DNA of 64,000 nucleotides from Methanobrevibacter ruminantium (GTDB lineage Archaea > Methanobacteriota > Methanobacteria > Methanobacteriales > Methanobacteriaceae). Where the stretch lies: assembly GCA_004553595.1 (NCBI GenBank), contig SFKZ01000003.1, positions 81,709 through 145,708 of the forward strand, in the 5' to 3' direction. The notes below the pieces were generated by a model. It worked only from the letters and a program-made list of their open reading frames with translations, was not told the origin of the DNA and ran no database searches. Made by a program: the position numbers and the translations under genes. Shown in pieces: positions 36,710-44,952 of the stretch. The first letter of the stretch is position 1. Each line of letters starts with the position of its first letter.

Positions 36710-36849
36710 TAGACATTAAAAAAAGTAATTAAAAATATGTGTATAAAATACAACATTACTATTTTATATTTACTTATTATATAAACTTTTTCTTTTTAAG
36801 AATGGGATATCTCTATCTTTATTAGAAGTGATTAGAAATATTAAAAAAA

Positions 36850-37164
36850 GTCATTTAAGTGGCGCATAAAGGAGTGGACACCCTTCATCAAACATAGTTA
36901 TCTGAAAAACTAACTCCACCCCGCGGTTCTACAAGCATCAGCTGTAAGCGGTAGAGCTGCTCCTTTCCAGGCCTGACACGTTCCCACAATAAAGCCAATT
37001 AAATATTACCCTCCAGTAATATCCATGACACCATTGATCCTGCAGGACGAGGCTTCGACATCAGCTTCACAGGCCATGATTGAATCCAAATGCCGCCTCC
37101 TTTATTTCGACTGCACCAAAGGAGATTTGTGCTTACAGAGGACTCCTAACCCTCCAGTCTAGCC
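36850..37164 (-). ncRNA. Signal recognition particle 7S RNA
   Basis: The minus strand contains the SRP54-binding helix 8 signature GTCAGGCCTGGAAAGGAGC followed by AGCTC, in a structured RNA of about 315 bases that is much richer in G+C than its surroundings. The 5' end is set at 37164 (GGCTAGACTGG), about 24 bases after a TATA box. The 3' end is set where the sequence runs into CTTTTTTT near 36849. This RNA forms the archaeal SRP with SRP19 and SRP54 and targets membrane and secreted proteins. Ends are approximate. Confidence 0.93.
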
Positions 37165-37187
37165 AATTATAATATATTATATTAATC

Positions 37188-37197
37188 TTATATAAAG
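37188..37197 (-). promoter_or_regulatory. TATA box of the SRP RNA - tRNA-Ser unit
   Basis: TTTATATAAG on the minus strand lies about 24 bases before the predicted 7S RNA 5' end, the usual archaeal TATA-to-start distance. tRNA-Ser has no separate strong TATA box in the short gap, so both RNAs may be made as one transcript. Confidence 0.75.
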
Positions 37198-37416
37198 TTT
37201 ATTAATTAAAAAACATTTCAATTAGAATAGCCTTATTTCAAGAAACAGAAGATAACTAAGAGTATTTTTTAAAATAGAACAAAAAATGATAAAAACAAGC
37301 TAAAATAGGTTAAATAAATAAAATTAATTATGAAATAAAATTATAAAAATAGAAATATGATTAAAGATAAGAAAAGGGAAATATAATTAAAATAAGGAAA
37401 TGAACAAAAAATAAAT

Positions 37417-37818
37417 TTACAAGTATTCTTTTAATATCTTAATAATATCTCCATCAGATATGATACCTACAAGCTCACCATCGTCAACTACAGGCAACTG
37501 GTTTATGATGTTATCTCCAGGAGCATTATCAAACATGACAGAAACAGCATCTTTAATGGTATCTTCAGAAGATACGCATGCAACATCCTTAACCATAGCA
37601 GATTCCACTTTGGTACCATATTGATAATTGTCTAAAATCAAGTTATGCCCTAAATCTGTAGCGGTTACGATACCAACCATTTTTCCATTGTCAACAACAG
37701 GCATTGCACTTATCTTATTCTTCATTAGCTTTTCAAAAGCGAAAACAGTTGCTTCTTCACATTCAACTGTTAAAACGTCTTTTGTCATTAAGTCTTTAAC
37801 TTTTGTCTTTTCTAACAT
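37417..37818 (-). CDS. CBS domain pair protein
   Basis: The 133-residue protein is two CBS motifs: VKDLMTKDVLTVECEEATVF with GKMVGIVTATDLGHNLI, and VKDVACVSSEDTIKDAVSVM with DGELVGIISDGDIIKIL. Such pairs (Bateman modules) bind adenine nucleotides or SAM. Its start lies inside the end of the 2-phosphoglycerate kinase gene (23-base overlap), so the two are co-translated and this may sense nucleotide level for the kinase step. That link is inference. Confidence 0.92.
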   Translation of the reverse strand: MLEKTKVKDLMTKDVLTVECEEATVFAFEKLMKNKISAMPVVDNGKMVGIVTATDLGHNLILDNYQYGTKVESAMVKDVACVSSEDTIKDAVSVMFDNAPGDNIINQLPVVDDGELVGIISDGDIIKILKEYL

Positions 37819-38713
37819 TATTCAAACCTCCATATGTTTCAGCGATTGAATTAATTATAAAATCTATAGTTGTAATTCTATCTATATTCTCAACAACAGG
37901 AACTCTTTCCTTATTTCCTTGATCTTTAATGTACTTTTGGATCTTTCTGATTGCCTCAAAGTTATCCAAATACTTCTGCAGGGACCTATGGGCCCAACCG
38001 TCACTGCATCGTGAATAAAGTCTGCTTTTATGCATTTCCTCATCTTCAAGGCTTAATACAAACATTAAAACATTATCCTTTTCCATCAGGTCTTTACGGA
38101 TAAATCCAGGAACTATATGGACTCCTTCAATGATAATGCTTATTCCTTCAGTCAATGCCCTTTCAATGACAGCTTCCACACCAACGCTTACAGTTGTGAC
38201 ATGATCTTTAAATCCTGCCAAAACATGATCGAATTCAGGTGGAGGAGCCACCCTTAAAGCTTCATGAGCCATAAATGATGATTCATGGAGCACAGGACTT
38301 AATTCCTTCGATACAATCTTTCGCATGACTTCTCTAATCATATCAGTGTTCATCATGCCTTTAATACCCAATTTTCTAGATATCTCATATGATATGGATG
38401 AAGTTCCGATACCGGAAACACCGCCAATTAAAATGATCAATGGCGCATCTGTCTTTCGTATCTTTCTCCAATTCAGATAATTTTCAGCAATTAGAGGGTC
38501 TTCCTGCTCCAACAGGTTGACAATTCTTTTAACTATATCATCAGTTGTTATTGAAGAAATACTCTTTTCCATCAAGTCTGATTCTATCTTGTTCGCTATT
38601 TCATAAGCTTTGCTGGGATCTAATTCTGCACGTATAAGCGTACGTGAAAGAATCCCTTTTGAAAAAGGTTCAGCATATACTTTCCCTTTAAGTCCTCTCT
38701 GAACTAGAATCAT
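37796..38713 (-). CDS. pgk2: 2-phosphoglycerate kinase
   Basis: An N-terminal ATP-cone-like region (residues about 1-90, LIRAELDPSKAYEIANKIES) is followed by a P-loop kinase domain with LIGGVSGIGTSSISYEISRK, then SFMAHEALRVAPPPEF and ISIIIEGVHIVPGFIRKDL. The 305-residue length fits the methanogen enzyme that makes 2,3-diphosphoglycerate, the precursor of cyclic 2,3-diphosphoglycerate, a thermoprotectant and phosphate store. It overlaps the downstream CBS gene. Confidence 0.92.
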   Translation of the reverse strand: MILVQRGLKGKVYAEPFSKGILSRTLIRAELDPSKAYEIANKIESDLMEKSISSITTDDIVKRIVNLLEQEDPLIAENYLNWRKIRKTDAPLIILIGGVSGIGTSSISYEISRKLGIKGMMNTDMIREVMRKIVSKELSPVLHESSFMAHEALRVAPPPEFDHVLAGFKDHVTTVSVGVEAVIERALTEGISIIIEGVHIVPGFIRKDLMEKDNVLMFVLSLEDEEMHKSRLYSRCSDGWAHRSLQKYLDNFEAIRKIQKYIKDQGNKERVPVVENIDRITTIDFIINSIAETYGGLNNVRKDKS

Positions 38714-39073
38714 AAAATCACACCTTAATTGATATAATTCAAAGAATTATAAATTGTTTTTTCATCATTTAACTATTAATTCACTGATAAATAAAAAAAT
38801 AAGCCATTAAATCATCTTATTTAAAGCCCATACTAAATAAAAGCAAAAAATAGTTAAATTTTGAAAATATAGATATGTTTTTAATTATTAATAATATTTA
38901 CTATTAACATTTTATAAAGTTTTATATTTGATTTTTGTATAAAAATGAAAACATGAAAAATAGTGGAAAAATAGTTAAGAATAATTTAAAGAATAGTTAA
39001 GAATAATATAAGAGCCTTTAATAATAGTTAAAAAATAGAAAATTTTGGAAAAATAAAAAGAAAAGGAGTGGAT
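38714..39073. other. Non-coding AT-rich spacer
   Basis: This spacer lies between the phosphoesterase and pgk2 genes (both minus). It contains a direct repeat of AATAGTTAAGAATAAT (about 38966-38981 and 38992-39007). A TATA-like element for pgk2 transcription may lie among the many A/T tracts; none is decisive. Confidence 0.4.
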
Positions 39074-39793
39074 TTATTCCAAGGAAACAATTCCTATAGT
39101 GTACATAGCGTTTTCATCCACTTCAATTAAAACTGCATGACCATCTTCAAGTCTTCCAGGGTTTGCAACAGTGGTATTTCCCACCATGTCAATGGAACAT
39201 GCTTCGTGTACATGACCGCAGATGTTTATGTTAGGTTGGAATTCATGAATAGGTTTTTTAACACCTTGACTTCCTACATGAGCACCGCTTTCAATGGTAT
39301 CCGCTTTTGTGTCATATGGAGGGGCATGAGTAAGCAAAATGGTTACTCTAGGAACCGCATCGTTTCCAATATAGTCATACTCAGCTAAAAGCTCATATAC
39401 ATGGCGATAAATCTTGTCATCATCGATTTCACCAGGAGTGTTGAATGGAGTAGGGTTGGATCCCCCATAACCCATGATTACCACATTTTCATAAGCTATC
39501 AATTGATCATGCAAACAGAATGCAGGCCTTTCATCAGGACCGCTTTCCTTAATCGCATTACAGATTCCTGCAGGGTCACAGTTACCTGGAATTGCAAATA
39601 CATCCACATTACATTCTTCAACGATTTCATCAATGAATGGTTTTACAAAACTTAACGGTTCAAATTCAGTAATGCTGAAATCTGTAATATCTCCAGCAAT
39701 CAATACTAAAGAAATATCATCATTTTGTTTTAAGTAATCGATTAAGCTTTCACTCTTTTTACCGTGTACATCACTAATTGCTAAAATTTTCAT
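39074..39793 (-). CDS. Metallophosphoesterase
   Basis: The 239-residue calcineurin-like enzyme has the metal motifs LAISDVHGKKSESLIDYL (DxH), LVLIAGDITDFSI (GDxxD), FAIPGNCDP (GNCD), LLTHAPPYDT and INICGHVHEACS (GHxH). These bind two metal ions for phosphoester hydrolysis. Members are phosphodiesterases with uncertain substrates. It is a single gene with non-coding spacers on both sides. Confidence 0.92.
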   Translation of the reverse strand: MKILAISDVHGKKSESLIDYLKQNDDISLVLIAGDITDFSITEFEPLSFVKPFIDEIVEECNVDVFAIPGNCDPAGICNAIKESGPDERPAFCLHDQLIAYENVVIMGYGGSNPTPFNTPGEIDDDKIYRHVYELLAEYDYIGNDAVPRVTILLTHAPPYDTKADTIESGAHVGSQGVKKPIHEFQPNINICGHVHEACSIDMVGNTTVANPGRLEDGHAVLIEVDENAMYTIGIVSLE

Positions 39794-39884
39794 TTTAAAA
39801 CATCCTTAAAACTTTAAAATTCAACGTAAAATTATAATTATAAAAAATAATTTAAAAAAAAAGAATAATCTTTTATTATTATGT

Positions 39885-40412
39885 TTATTCAGCGAAAAAT
39901 GGAGCCATTTCCTTTAAAGCTAATTGGATATTTGATTTTTCACCATACAACGCAATTGTTGAATCGGTGTCAAATTCCATTATAAGTCCATAATATTCAG
40001 CTATTTCCTGTATTCTATCCTCTGCAATTGGATTTCTTAAAGTAATCTTTGCATATGATAATCCTGGAGGAACATTTTGAATGAATTTTGATTGGGTGTC
40101 TGGAATCTTAAAGATCTCTTCTCCCCTATTTGCTCTTTGAAGCTTGTCTAACCATTCTTCATAAAATTCCTTGTCATAACTTTCCGCAAGAGAAAGCAAG
40201 ATTCCTTGAATTTCATTTAAGGACATGTCCGCCCTAGCCATCTCATTGATCATATCTGGATGAGAAGGGTCTTTCTTATAGAACCCAATTTGGGATTTAA
40301 CCAAACCTAAGTCCTTATTCAATTCATTTGGAATTGGAACTCCTCTCTTGTGCAATTCTGAAGAAAGGTTAACCATAACCAACCAGGATTGTTCTATAGG
40401 CAATGTACTCAT
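39885..40412 (-). CDS. DUF2096 family methanogen protein
   Basis: The 175-residue helical protein starts MSTLPIEQSWLVMVNLSSEL and contains NKDLGLVKSQIGFYKKDPSH and SYAKITLRNPIAEDRIQEIA. I recognise it as the archaeal DUF2096 group; its function is unknown. Its ATG overlaps the stop of the DUF749-like gene upstream (ATGA), so the two are coupled. No catalytic motif is visible. Confidence 0.75.
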   Translation of the reverse strand: MSTLPIEQSWLVMVNLSSELHKRGVPIPNELNKDLGLVKSQIGFYKKDPSHPDMINEMARADMSLNEIQGILLSLAESYDKEFYEEWLDKLQRANRGEEIFKIPDTQSKFIQNVPPGLSYAKITLRNPIAEDRIQEIAEYYGLIMEFDTDSTIALYGEKSNIQLALKEMAPFFAE

Positions 40413-40678
40413 AAATGTCCTTCCAATATTTTTAAGGTAGTAACATTAACTTTTGCATCTGCTTCTCTTAACTCTCTTTTGATTTCATTAAGATTATTGT
40501 ATTTGTCTAAAAAGAGAACATGATGACTACCGGTACCAGTAATGTCTAAAATAGCGATTTCATCTTGATCATCAATTTCATCTCTACCTTCAATAGCCGC
40601 TTTAAATTGCACATAAGGACCGTATTCTTCAGGAAGGTCTTTAAATTTAAATATTCCACCTAAAATTGCAATAAACAT
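40409..40678 (-). CDS. DUF749-like small protein
   Basis: The 89-residue protein starts MFIAILGGIFKFKDLPEEYG with GGAG eight bases before ATG 40678; a longer upstream frame from 40741 has a non-homologous-looking start and is rejected. It contains acidic segments (EGRDEIDDQDEIAILDITGT). It resembles the small alpha-beta DUF749 proteins of methanogens. It overlaps the DUF2096 start by four bases. Confidence 0.7.
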   Translation of the reverse strand: MFIAILGGIFKFKDLPEEYGPYVQFKAAIEGRDEIDDQDEIAILDITGTGSHHVLFLDKYNNLNEIKRELREADAKVNVTTLKILEGHL

Positions 40679-41017
40679 ATTATTTCTCCAAATTCTTAAT
40701 TTATTAAAATCATCTAGCAAAACCAGTAAGCATACCAGCAAAACTAGTTTAATTATTATCCAAATCTCATATAATTTTTATATTATTAAATTATATGAAT
40801 ATATTTTTAGTTATAGTAATTAATATAGTTTATTATTATACTAATAATTTTTATACAATGTAATAATTCAATTTTATTAAATCAGTTTAGTAATATACAA
40901 ATTATTTTTAATCATGCAAGAAATGAAAGATCGAAAAATAGCAAACTTAATAATTAGTAACTATGCGAACTAAAAAAAATTTTTTAAAAAAAAGAAAAGA
41001 TAAGTAGAGTAATCTAC
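40679..41017. promoter_or_regulatory. Promoter region of the DUF749-DUF2096 pair
   Basis: Non-coding spacer after hdrB. TATA-like elements on the minus strand lie near 40771-40783 (ATAATTTTTATATTATT on plus). No hairpin with T-run was clearly seen after hdrB. Confidence 0.4.
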
Positions 41018-41902
41018 TTATTCAATTTTTTCTAATACAGGAGCTGCGTCGATTAATTGTGCGTCGAAAGTTAATTCGTCTGCGCTTAATCCCATAGCTA
41101 ATCCGTATAATTGAGCTAAGTGCATTACAGGGAATGCGAAGTCAGTTCCGTATTTTGCGTTTACTTCAGTTTGACCTACATCGAATTGTAAGTGACAGAA
41201 TGGACAAACTTCTACAATAGCGTCTACACCAGCTTCAGCCATAGCGTCGAGTTTTTCTTTGGTGTAACTTAAGGTTACGTCAATATCTCTTGCTCTTAAA
41301 CCTCCACCTGCACCACAGCACATCATTTTGTTTTTGTAAGGTACAGATTTAGCACCGGTGATTTCTACTAATTCATCTAAGATAGTTGGGTTTTCTGCAG
41401 ATTCTTCAATACCTACTTCTGCGGTAGGTTTTAAGAAGTGACAACCGTAGTGTACTGCAACGTTAATACCTAAATCTTTGGTGAACATTTCAGATAATTT
41501 GTCAAGACCTATGTCGTTGTATAAAATTTCTGCAAAGTGTCTTACTTTGGTTTCACCTTTGTATTGTTTGTCAGTGGTTTCAGCTAAGATAGCGTTAATT
41601 TCGTCTTTTTTAGCTGGGTTTTCTTTTAATAAGTGGTCACATTCACGTAAGGAACCGAAACATCCGTTACATTCGGTCATGATGTCTGCACCCATTTCTT
41701 CTGCAATAGCGAGGTTACGTGCTGCAATAGTTGCCCAGGTGGTTTGGTCAAAGGATCCGAATACACCAGGTGCAGGACAACAGGAAGCTCCTTCCATGTC
41801 TTTTAATTCAATGTCTAATTTATCGAATAAGATTCTGGTTGCTTTTTCGATACCAGGGTAACGGTTGTTCATAATACAACCTAAGAAATATGCAATCTCC
41901 AT
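41018..41902 (-). CDS. hdrB: CoB-CoM heterodisulfide reductase subunit B
   Basis: The 294-residue protein has two cysteine-rich CCG domains: GASCCPAPGVFGSFDQ with ITECNGCFGSLREC near the N-terminus, and VHYGCHFLKPTAEVG with KMMCCGAGGGLRARD and EVCPFCHLQFDVGQ near the C-terminus. These bind the noncubane 4Fe-4S clusters that reduce the CoM-S-S-CoB heterodisulfide. It follows hdrC by 22 bases with GGAG before ATG. It acts in the cytoplasmic HdrABC-MvhADG electron-bifurcating complex; hdrA is elsewhere. Confidence 0.96.
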   Translation of the reverse strand: MEIAYFLGCIMNNRYPGIEKATRILFDKLDIELKDMEGASCCPAPGVFGSFDQTTWATIAARNLAIAEEMGADIMTECNGCFGSLRECDHLLKENPAKKDEINAILAETTDKQYKGETKVRHFAEILYNDIGLDKLSEMFTKDLGINVAVHYGCHFLKPTAEVGIEESAENPTILDELVEITGAKSVPYKNKMMCCGAGGGLRARDIDVTLSYTKEKLDAMAEAGVDAIVEVCPFCHLQFDVGQTEVNAKYGTDFAFPVMHLAQLYGLAMGLSADELTFDAQLIDAAPVLEKIE

Positions 41903-41924
41903 AATAATAACTCCTTCAATATGT

Positions 41925-42881
41925 TTATTCTAATTCTCCAGTTTCCATGTTGAAACCGATTAATTTATCAAATTCACATGCTGCACAGATTTTTTGGACT
42001 TCTTCTAAAGCTTCAGGGAAAGAATGTACTGTTGGAGGTAATTCGTCAAGTCCAATAGCTTTTCTTAAGTCTTTGGTTTTGTCGTTGATTGGTACACCGT
42101 GACCAAATTTAATTACGAATGAACCAGTTGCTTTGTGTGCGTCTGCCATGTATCCAGCTTTAGCTGCTTCGTTACGTGCCATTTTGATGATGTCTACGAT
42201 TTTTACACTTCTAGGACATCTTTCTTGGCAGGTGTAACAGGTGGTACACATCCATAATGCAGGATCAGATACTACTTCCTCTCTGAGTCCTAATAAACAT
42301 TTTCTTACAATTTGTCTTACTTTGTAAGGAGTTCTTCTACCAGAAGGACATCCTCCACCACAGGTACCACATTGGAAACAGTGGTCTACAGTTTCAATTC
42401 CAGCATCAACGAATTTTTGAGTAAATTCTTTATCAATATCATCCATTGAATATATATCATTTTCTTTTAATAAAGTCATATTATCGCTCTCTTCATTTTC
42501 TTCTGAAGATTCTTCTTCCGCAACCTCTTCAATAGCTACTTCTAAAGACTCTTCATCTTCTGAAAGTTTATCATCAATTGATTCTTCCGCATTATCTAAA
42601 GAAACTTCCTCTTCAGGAACCTCTCCAACTGCTTCTTCAACAGCTTCTTCTTCAACAGGAGCCTCTTCAGCTTCAACTTCTTCTTCAGCTTCAGCTACCT
42701 CTTCAGCAGCCTCTTCTTCAGAAATAGTTTCAGAATCAGATTTGGTTTCAATTTCCTCTTCTGAAGATGTCTGTATAGCATCAGCAGCTTCTTCAACAGA
42801 CTCTGCTTCTTTAGATAAATTCTCTTCTATATCTTTATTTGCCCTACCGATGAGGGATTTAAGAGTATCTAACACAGACAT
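41925..42881 (-). CDS. hdrC: CoB-CoM heterodisulfide reductase subunit C with acidic N-terminal extension
   Basis: The last ~180 residues are a complete HdrC with two 4Fe-4S motifs (HCFQCGTCGGGCPSG and CTTCYTCQERCPRS) and the end IGFNMETGELE. The first ~135 residues are extra: a short basic start (SVLDTLKSLIGRANKD) then more than 100 residues dominated by Glu, Ala, Ser and Val. Known HdrC are about 185-190 residues. ATG 42881 has AGGTG nine bases upstream. An internal ATG (MTLLKENDIYS, about 42482) would give a normal-length protein but has only a weak GAGAG before it. The frame is open throughout, so I favour the long form. Confidence 0.92.
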   Translation of the reverse strand: MSVLDTLKSLIGRANKDIEENLSKEAESVEEAADAIQTSSEEEIETKSDSETISEEEAAEEVAEAEEEVEAEEAPVEEEAVEEAVGEVPEEEVSLDNAEESIDDKLSEDEESLEVAIEEVAEEESSEENEESDNMTLLKENDIYSMDDIDKEFTQKFVDAGIETVDHCFQCGTCGGGCPSGRRTPYKVRQIVRKCLLGLREEVVSDPALWMCTTCYTCQERCPRSVKIVDIIKMARNEAAKAGYMADAHKATGSFVIKFGHGVPINDKTKDLRKAIGLDELPPTVHSFPEALEEVQKICAACEFDKLIGFNMETGELE

Positions 42882-42947
42882 TGAAAAACACACCTAGGAC
42901 AATCATAGGTTTTCCTCACGTCCTTAATTATAGTTATATTAGAATAG

Positions 42948-42956
42948 TATATAAAG
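42948..42956 (-). promoter_or_regulatory. TATA box of hdrCB
   Basis: CTTTATATA on the minus strand lies about 70 bases before the long hdrC start, giving a leader of roughly 40 bases. Its position supports expression from the extended start rather than an internal promoter. Confidence 0.6.
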
Positions 42957-43179
42957 GTTTTGTAAAATTTTGAAAGTGTAACCTAAAAGATTACACCATT
43001 TGATAAAGTTTAGGTTAGCCTTAAATTAGAGAAATAATCGATTAAAATTGAGATAAAAAATTAGAAAAATTTTAAAAAAATAGGGTTTAGTGAAAAAATA
43101 ATCAAAAAATAGCAGTGCAAAAAAATAGAATTTATTAAAAAATATTGAAAAAAAGTAAAATAAAAAAAATATTAGATGT

Positions 43180-43623
43180 CTAAGATAAGACATCCACTGA
43201 ATTGTCGGAAAGCTTTTTCAAAGTTCTTGCAAAAGCAACCAGCTCATCTGTAGGAATGTCCCCGATAGTTGCATCTTTCCATTGATCGAATATGTCAAGC
43301 AAAATTTGGCAAGTCTTTTTTCCATCTTCAGTCAACAATAATATTTTTTTGGTATTGTTTTCAGCATCAATGGTTTTAGTGATTAATCCTTTAATCAATA
43401 AGTTTTTAGTGATTTTGCTAATGTTAGCTTCAGTCACATGGAATTGCCTTACCAAATCTATTTGATTAAGACCTTCATTTGTATAAATTTCCATAAGAAT
43501 TGGTATTTCACCAATGTTAATATCTAAATTTTCCATGTTTTTTCTAAAAAACATTTCATAGCTTTTCAATAAGTTCATTAAGTAGTTTACGTGTTCTGGA
43601 ATCATGGTCTCATTTTCATTCAT
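43180..43623 (-). CDS. MarR family transcriptional regulator
   Basis: The 147-residue winged-helix protein has dimerisation helices at both ends and the HTH region YTNEGLNQIDLVRQFHVTEA followed by NISKITKNLLIKGLITKTID, with the wing at AENNTKKILLLTEDGKKTCQ. MarR proteins usually repress their own and adjacent genes in response to small ligands. It is divergent from the TGT-like gene. A 13-base palindrome covers its ribosome-binding site. Confidence 0.9.
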   Translation of the reverse strand: MNENETMIPEHVNYLMNLLKSYEMFFRKNMENLDINIGEIPILMEIYTNEGLNQIDLVRQFHVTEANISKITKNLLIKGLITKTIDAENNTKKILLLTEDGKKTCQILLDIFDQWKDATIGDIPTDELVAFARTLKKLSDNSVDVLS

Positions 43624-43632
43624 AAAAATCCC

Positions 43633-43645
43633 CCCTTACTAAGGG
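43633..43645. promoter_or_regulatory. Palindrome at the marR translation start
   Basis: CCCTTACTAAGGG is a perfect 13-base palindrome that overlaps the C/G-rich ribosome-binding site of the MarR gene, about 30-40 bases downstream of a TATA-like element (43699-43710). It could be the autoregulatory operator or a hairpin hiding the ribosome-binding site. Confidence 0.5.
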
Positions 43646-43890
43646 AATCATTTGTAGTTAGCATATAATTTTACATATTAAAGATAGTATATTTCTTAAT
43701 ATATAAAAAGTTTACTTCAGTTAAGTTAATTAAGTATTTTTCTAAACATTGTTATATAAATTTTAAAGATTTTTAAATGCACTAATAACTGCTAAAATAA
43801 TTAAGAAATAGATGAAACTTGCAAAAACATTAATTATAAAAAGGAATAGATAATTAATTGAATCATTAAAAATAAGGAATTACAGATAAA

Positions 43891-44625
43891 ATGAAACAAT
43901 TTGAAATCAAAAGCCATGACGGTCCTGGAAGATATGGGAAGCTTGGAGATTTGGAAACTCCAACAATAATCAATAAGGATGACTTTTCCATAGCTGATGA
44001 TGAATCCTCAGCTTATGATGTTGAAAAGGAAATTGCAGAGTGGAGCGTTAATCAAACCATTGAAAAAGCAAGCCTTGTTGAAGACAAGGAAATAGCAGTT
44101 ATCCAAGGAAGCAAGTACATCGACTTGCGTATCAAATGCCTTAAGGAACTTGAAGAACTCGGATACAATGGATTCATTATAGCGAATGCAGATGATCTTC
44201 TTCTTCATCCAAGGGATTTGGTTGACTTGATTGTTGCACTTAGGCAAAACATGAAAGCATCCAGCTACTTGATATTCCCATTTGCTGAAGCACAATTCAT
44301 TCCTCTTCTTGCATATATGGGAGTTGATGCATTCTTCGAGGACATTGGAGAATATTACAGTTATATCAATGTGCTTATGAGTCCAACTAAAAATTACGAT
44401 TTAGAGACCTACAATCTTTATGAAATGAGTAGGGAAGAGATTGAAGCATACAATAGGAACACCATCGACTTCGTGCTTAGGGAAGTTAGGGAACACATGA
44501 AAAACAGCAGCTTGAGAAACCTAGTGGAAGAAAGGTCTGCTACAAGCCCACAGTATGCTTCTGCACTAAGAATACTTGATAAGAATTACTCTGAGTACTT
44601 ATTGGAGTATACTCAAGTTTATTAG
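43891..44625 (+). CDS. tRNA-guanine transglycosylase/archaeosine synthase-like domain protein
   Basis: The 244-residue protein begins KQFEIKSHDGPGRYGKLGDL then ETPTI, which follows the N-terminus of archaeal TgtA/ArcS proteins (F-E-I-x-x-x-D-G-x-x-R-x-G-x-x...ETP). It ends with helices (SLRNLVEERSATSPQYASAL) like the end of a TGT-type domain. It is much shorter than ArcS (no DUF5591 or PUA part is visible), and the catalytic Asp pair of TGT is not recognisable. It may be a non-catalytic paralogue or a half-enzyme of archaeosine formation. Single gene, divergent from MarR. Confidence 0.6.
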   Translation: MKQFEIKSHDGPGRYGKLGDLETPTIINKDDFSIADDESSAYDVEKEIAEWSVNQTIEKASLVEDKEIAVIQGSKYIDLRIKCLKELEELGYNGFIIANADDLLLHPRDLVDLIVALRQNMKASSYLIFPFAEAQFIPLLAYMGVDAFFEDIGEYYSYINVLMSPTKNYDLETYNLYEMSREEIEAYNRNTIDFVLREVREHMKNSSLRNLVEERSATSPQYASALRILDKNYSEYLLEYTQVY

Positions 44626-44640
44626 TAAAATTATTAAAAA

Positions 44641-44661
44641 AAGAAGATTGAAAATCTTCTT
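44641..44661. terminator. Bidirectional terminator hairpin
   Basis: Perfect arms AAGAAGATT/AATCTTCTT with a three-base loop between the convergent TGT-like gene and xseB. Confidence 0.7.
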
Positions 44662-44679
44662 ATTTCTATTTTTAAAAAA

Positions 44680-44910
44680 TTATTCATTTACTTCAAATTC
44701 AACTACTTCTTTATTGTCATTCACTATTTTTGCAATAGCTTCCTGAGCACTACTCAGTTTTTCATCACATTCCTTGACTAAAATCATAGCTTTCTTAAAC
44801 TCTTCTATTGCATCATCCAATGAAACTTCACCAGTTTCCAAGTTGTTTACAATTTTTTCCAATTCAGCTAATTTCTCTTCAAAACTAAAATTCTCCTTTT
44901 CTTCCACCAT
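44680..44910 (-). CDS. xseB: Exodeoxyribonuclease VII small subunit
   Basis: The 76-residue helical protein has the XseB pattern SFEEKLAELEKIVNNLETGE followed by VSLDDAIEEFKKAMILVKEC. I chose the second of two adjacent ATG codons (44910), because it lies five bases after GGTG. It follows xseA by about 40 bases; together they make the exonuclease that degrades single-stranded DNA, a complex common in bacteria and found in some methanogens. Confidence 0.9.
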   Translation of the reverse strand: MVEEKENFSFEEKLAELEKIVNNLETGEVSLDDAIEEFKKAMILVKECDEKLSSAQEAIAKIVNDNKEVVEFEVNE

Positions 44911-44952
44911 CATATCACCTTCGATAATTTTTTTTAATTTTCAATTCTATAA

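Noticed and set aside
40679..40741. Upstream extension of the DUF749-like gene
   Set aside because: GGAG is placed for ATG 40678, and the extension does not match the family N-terminus.
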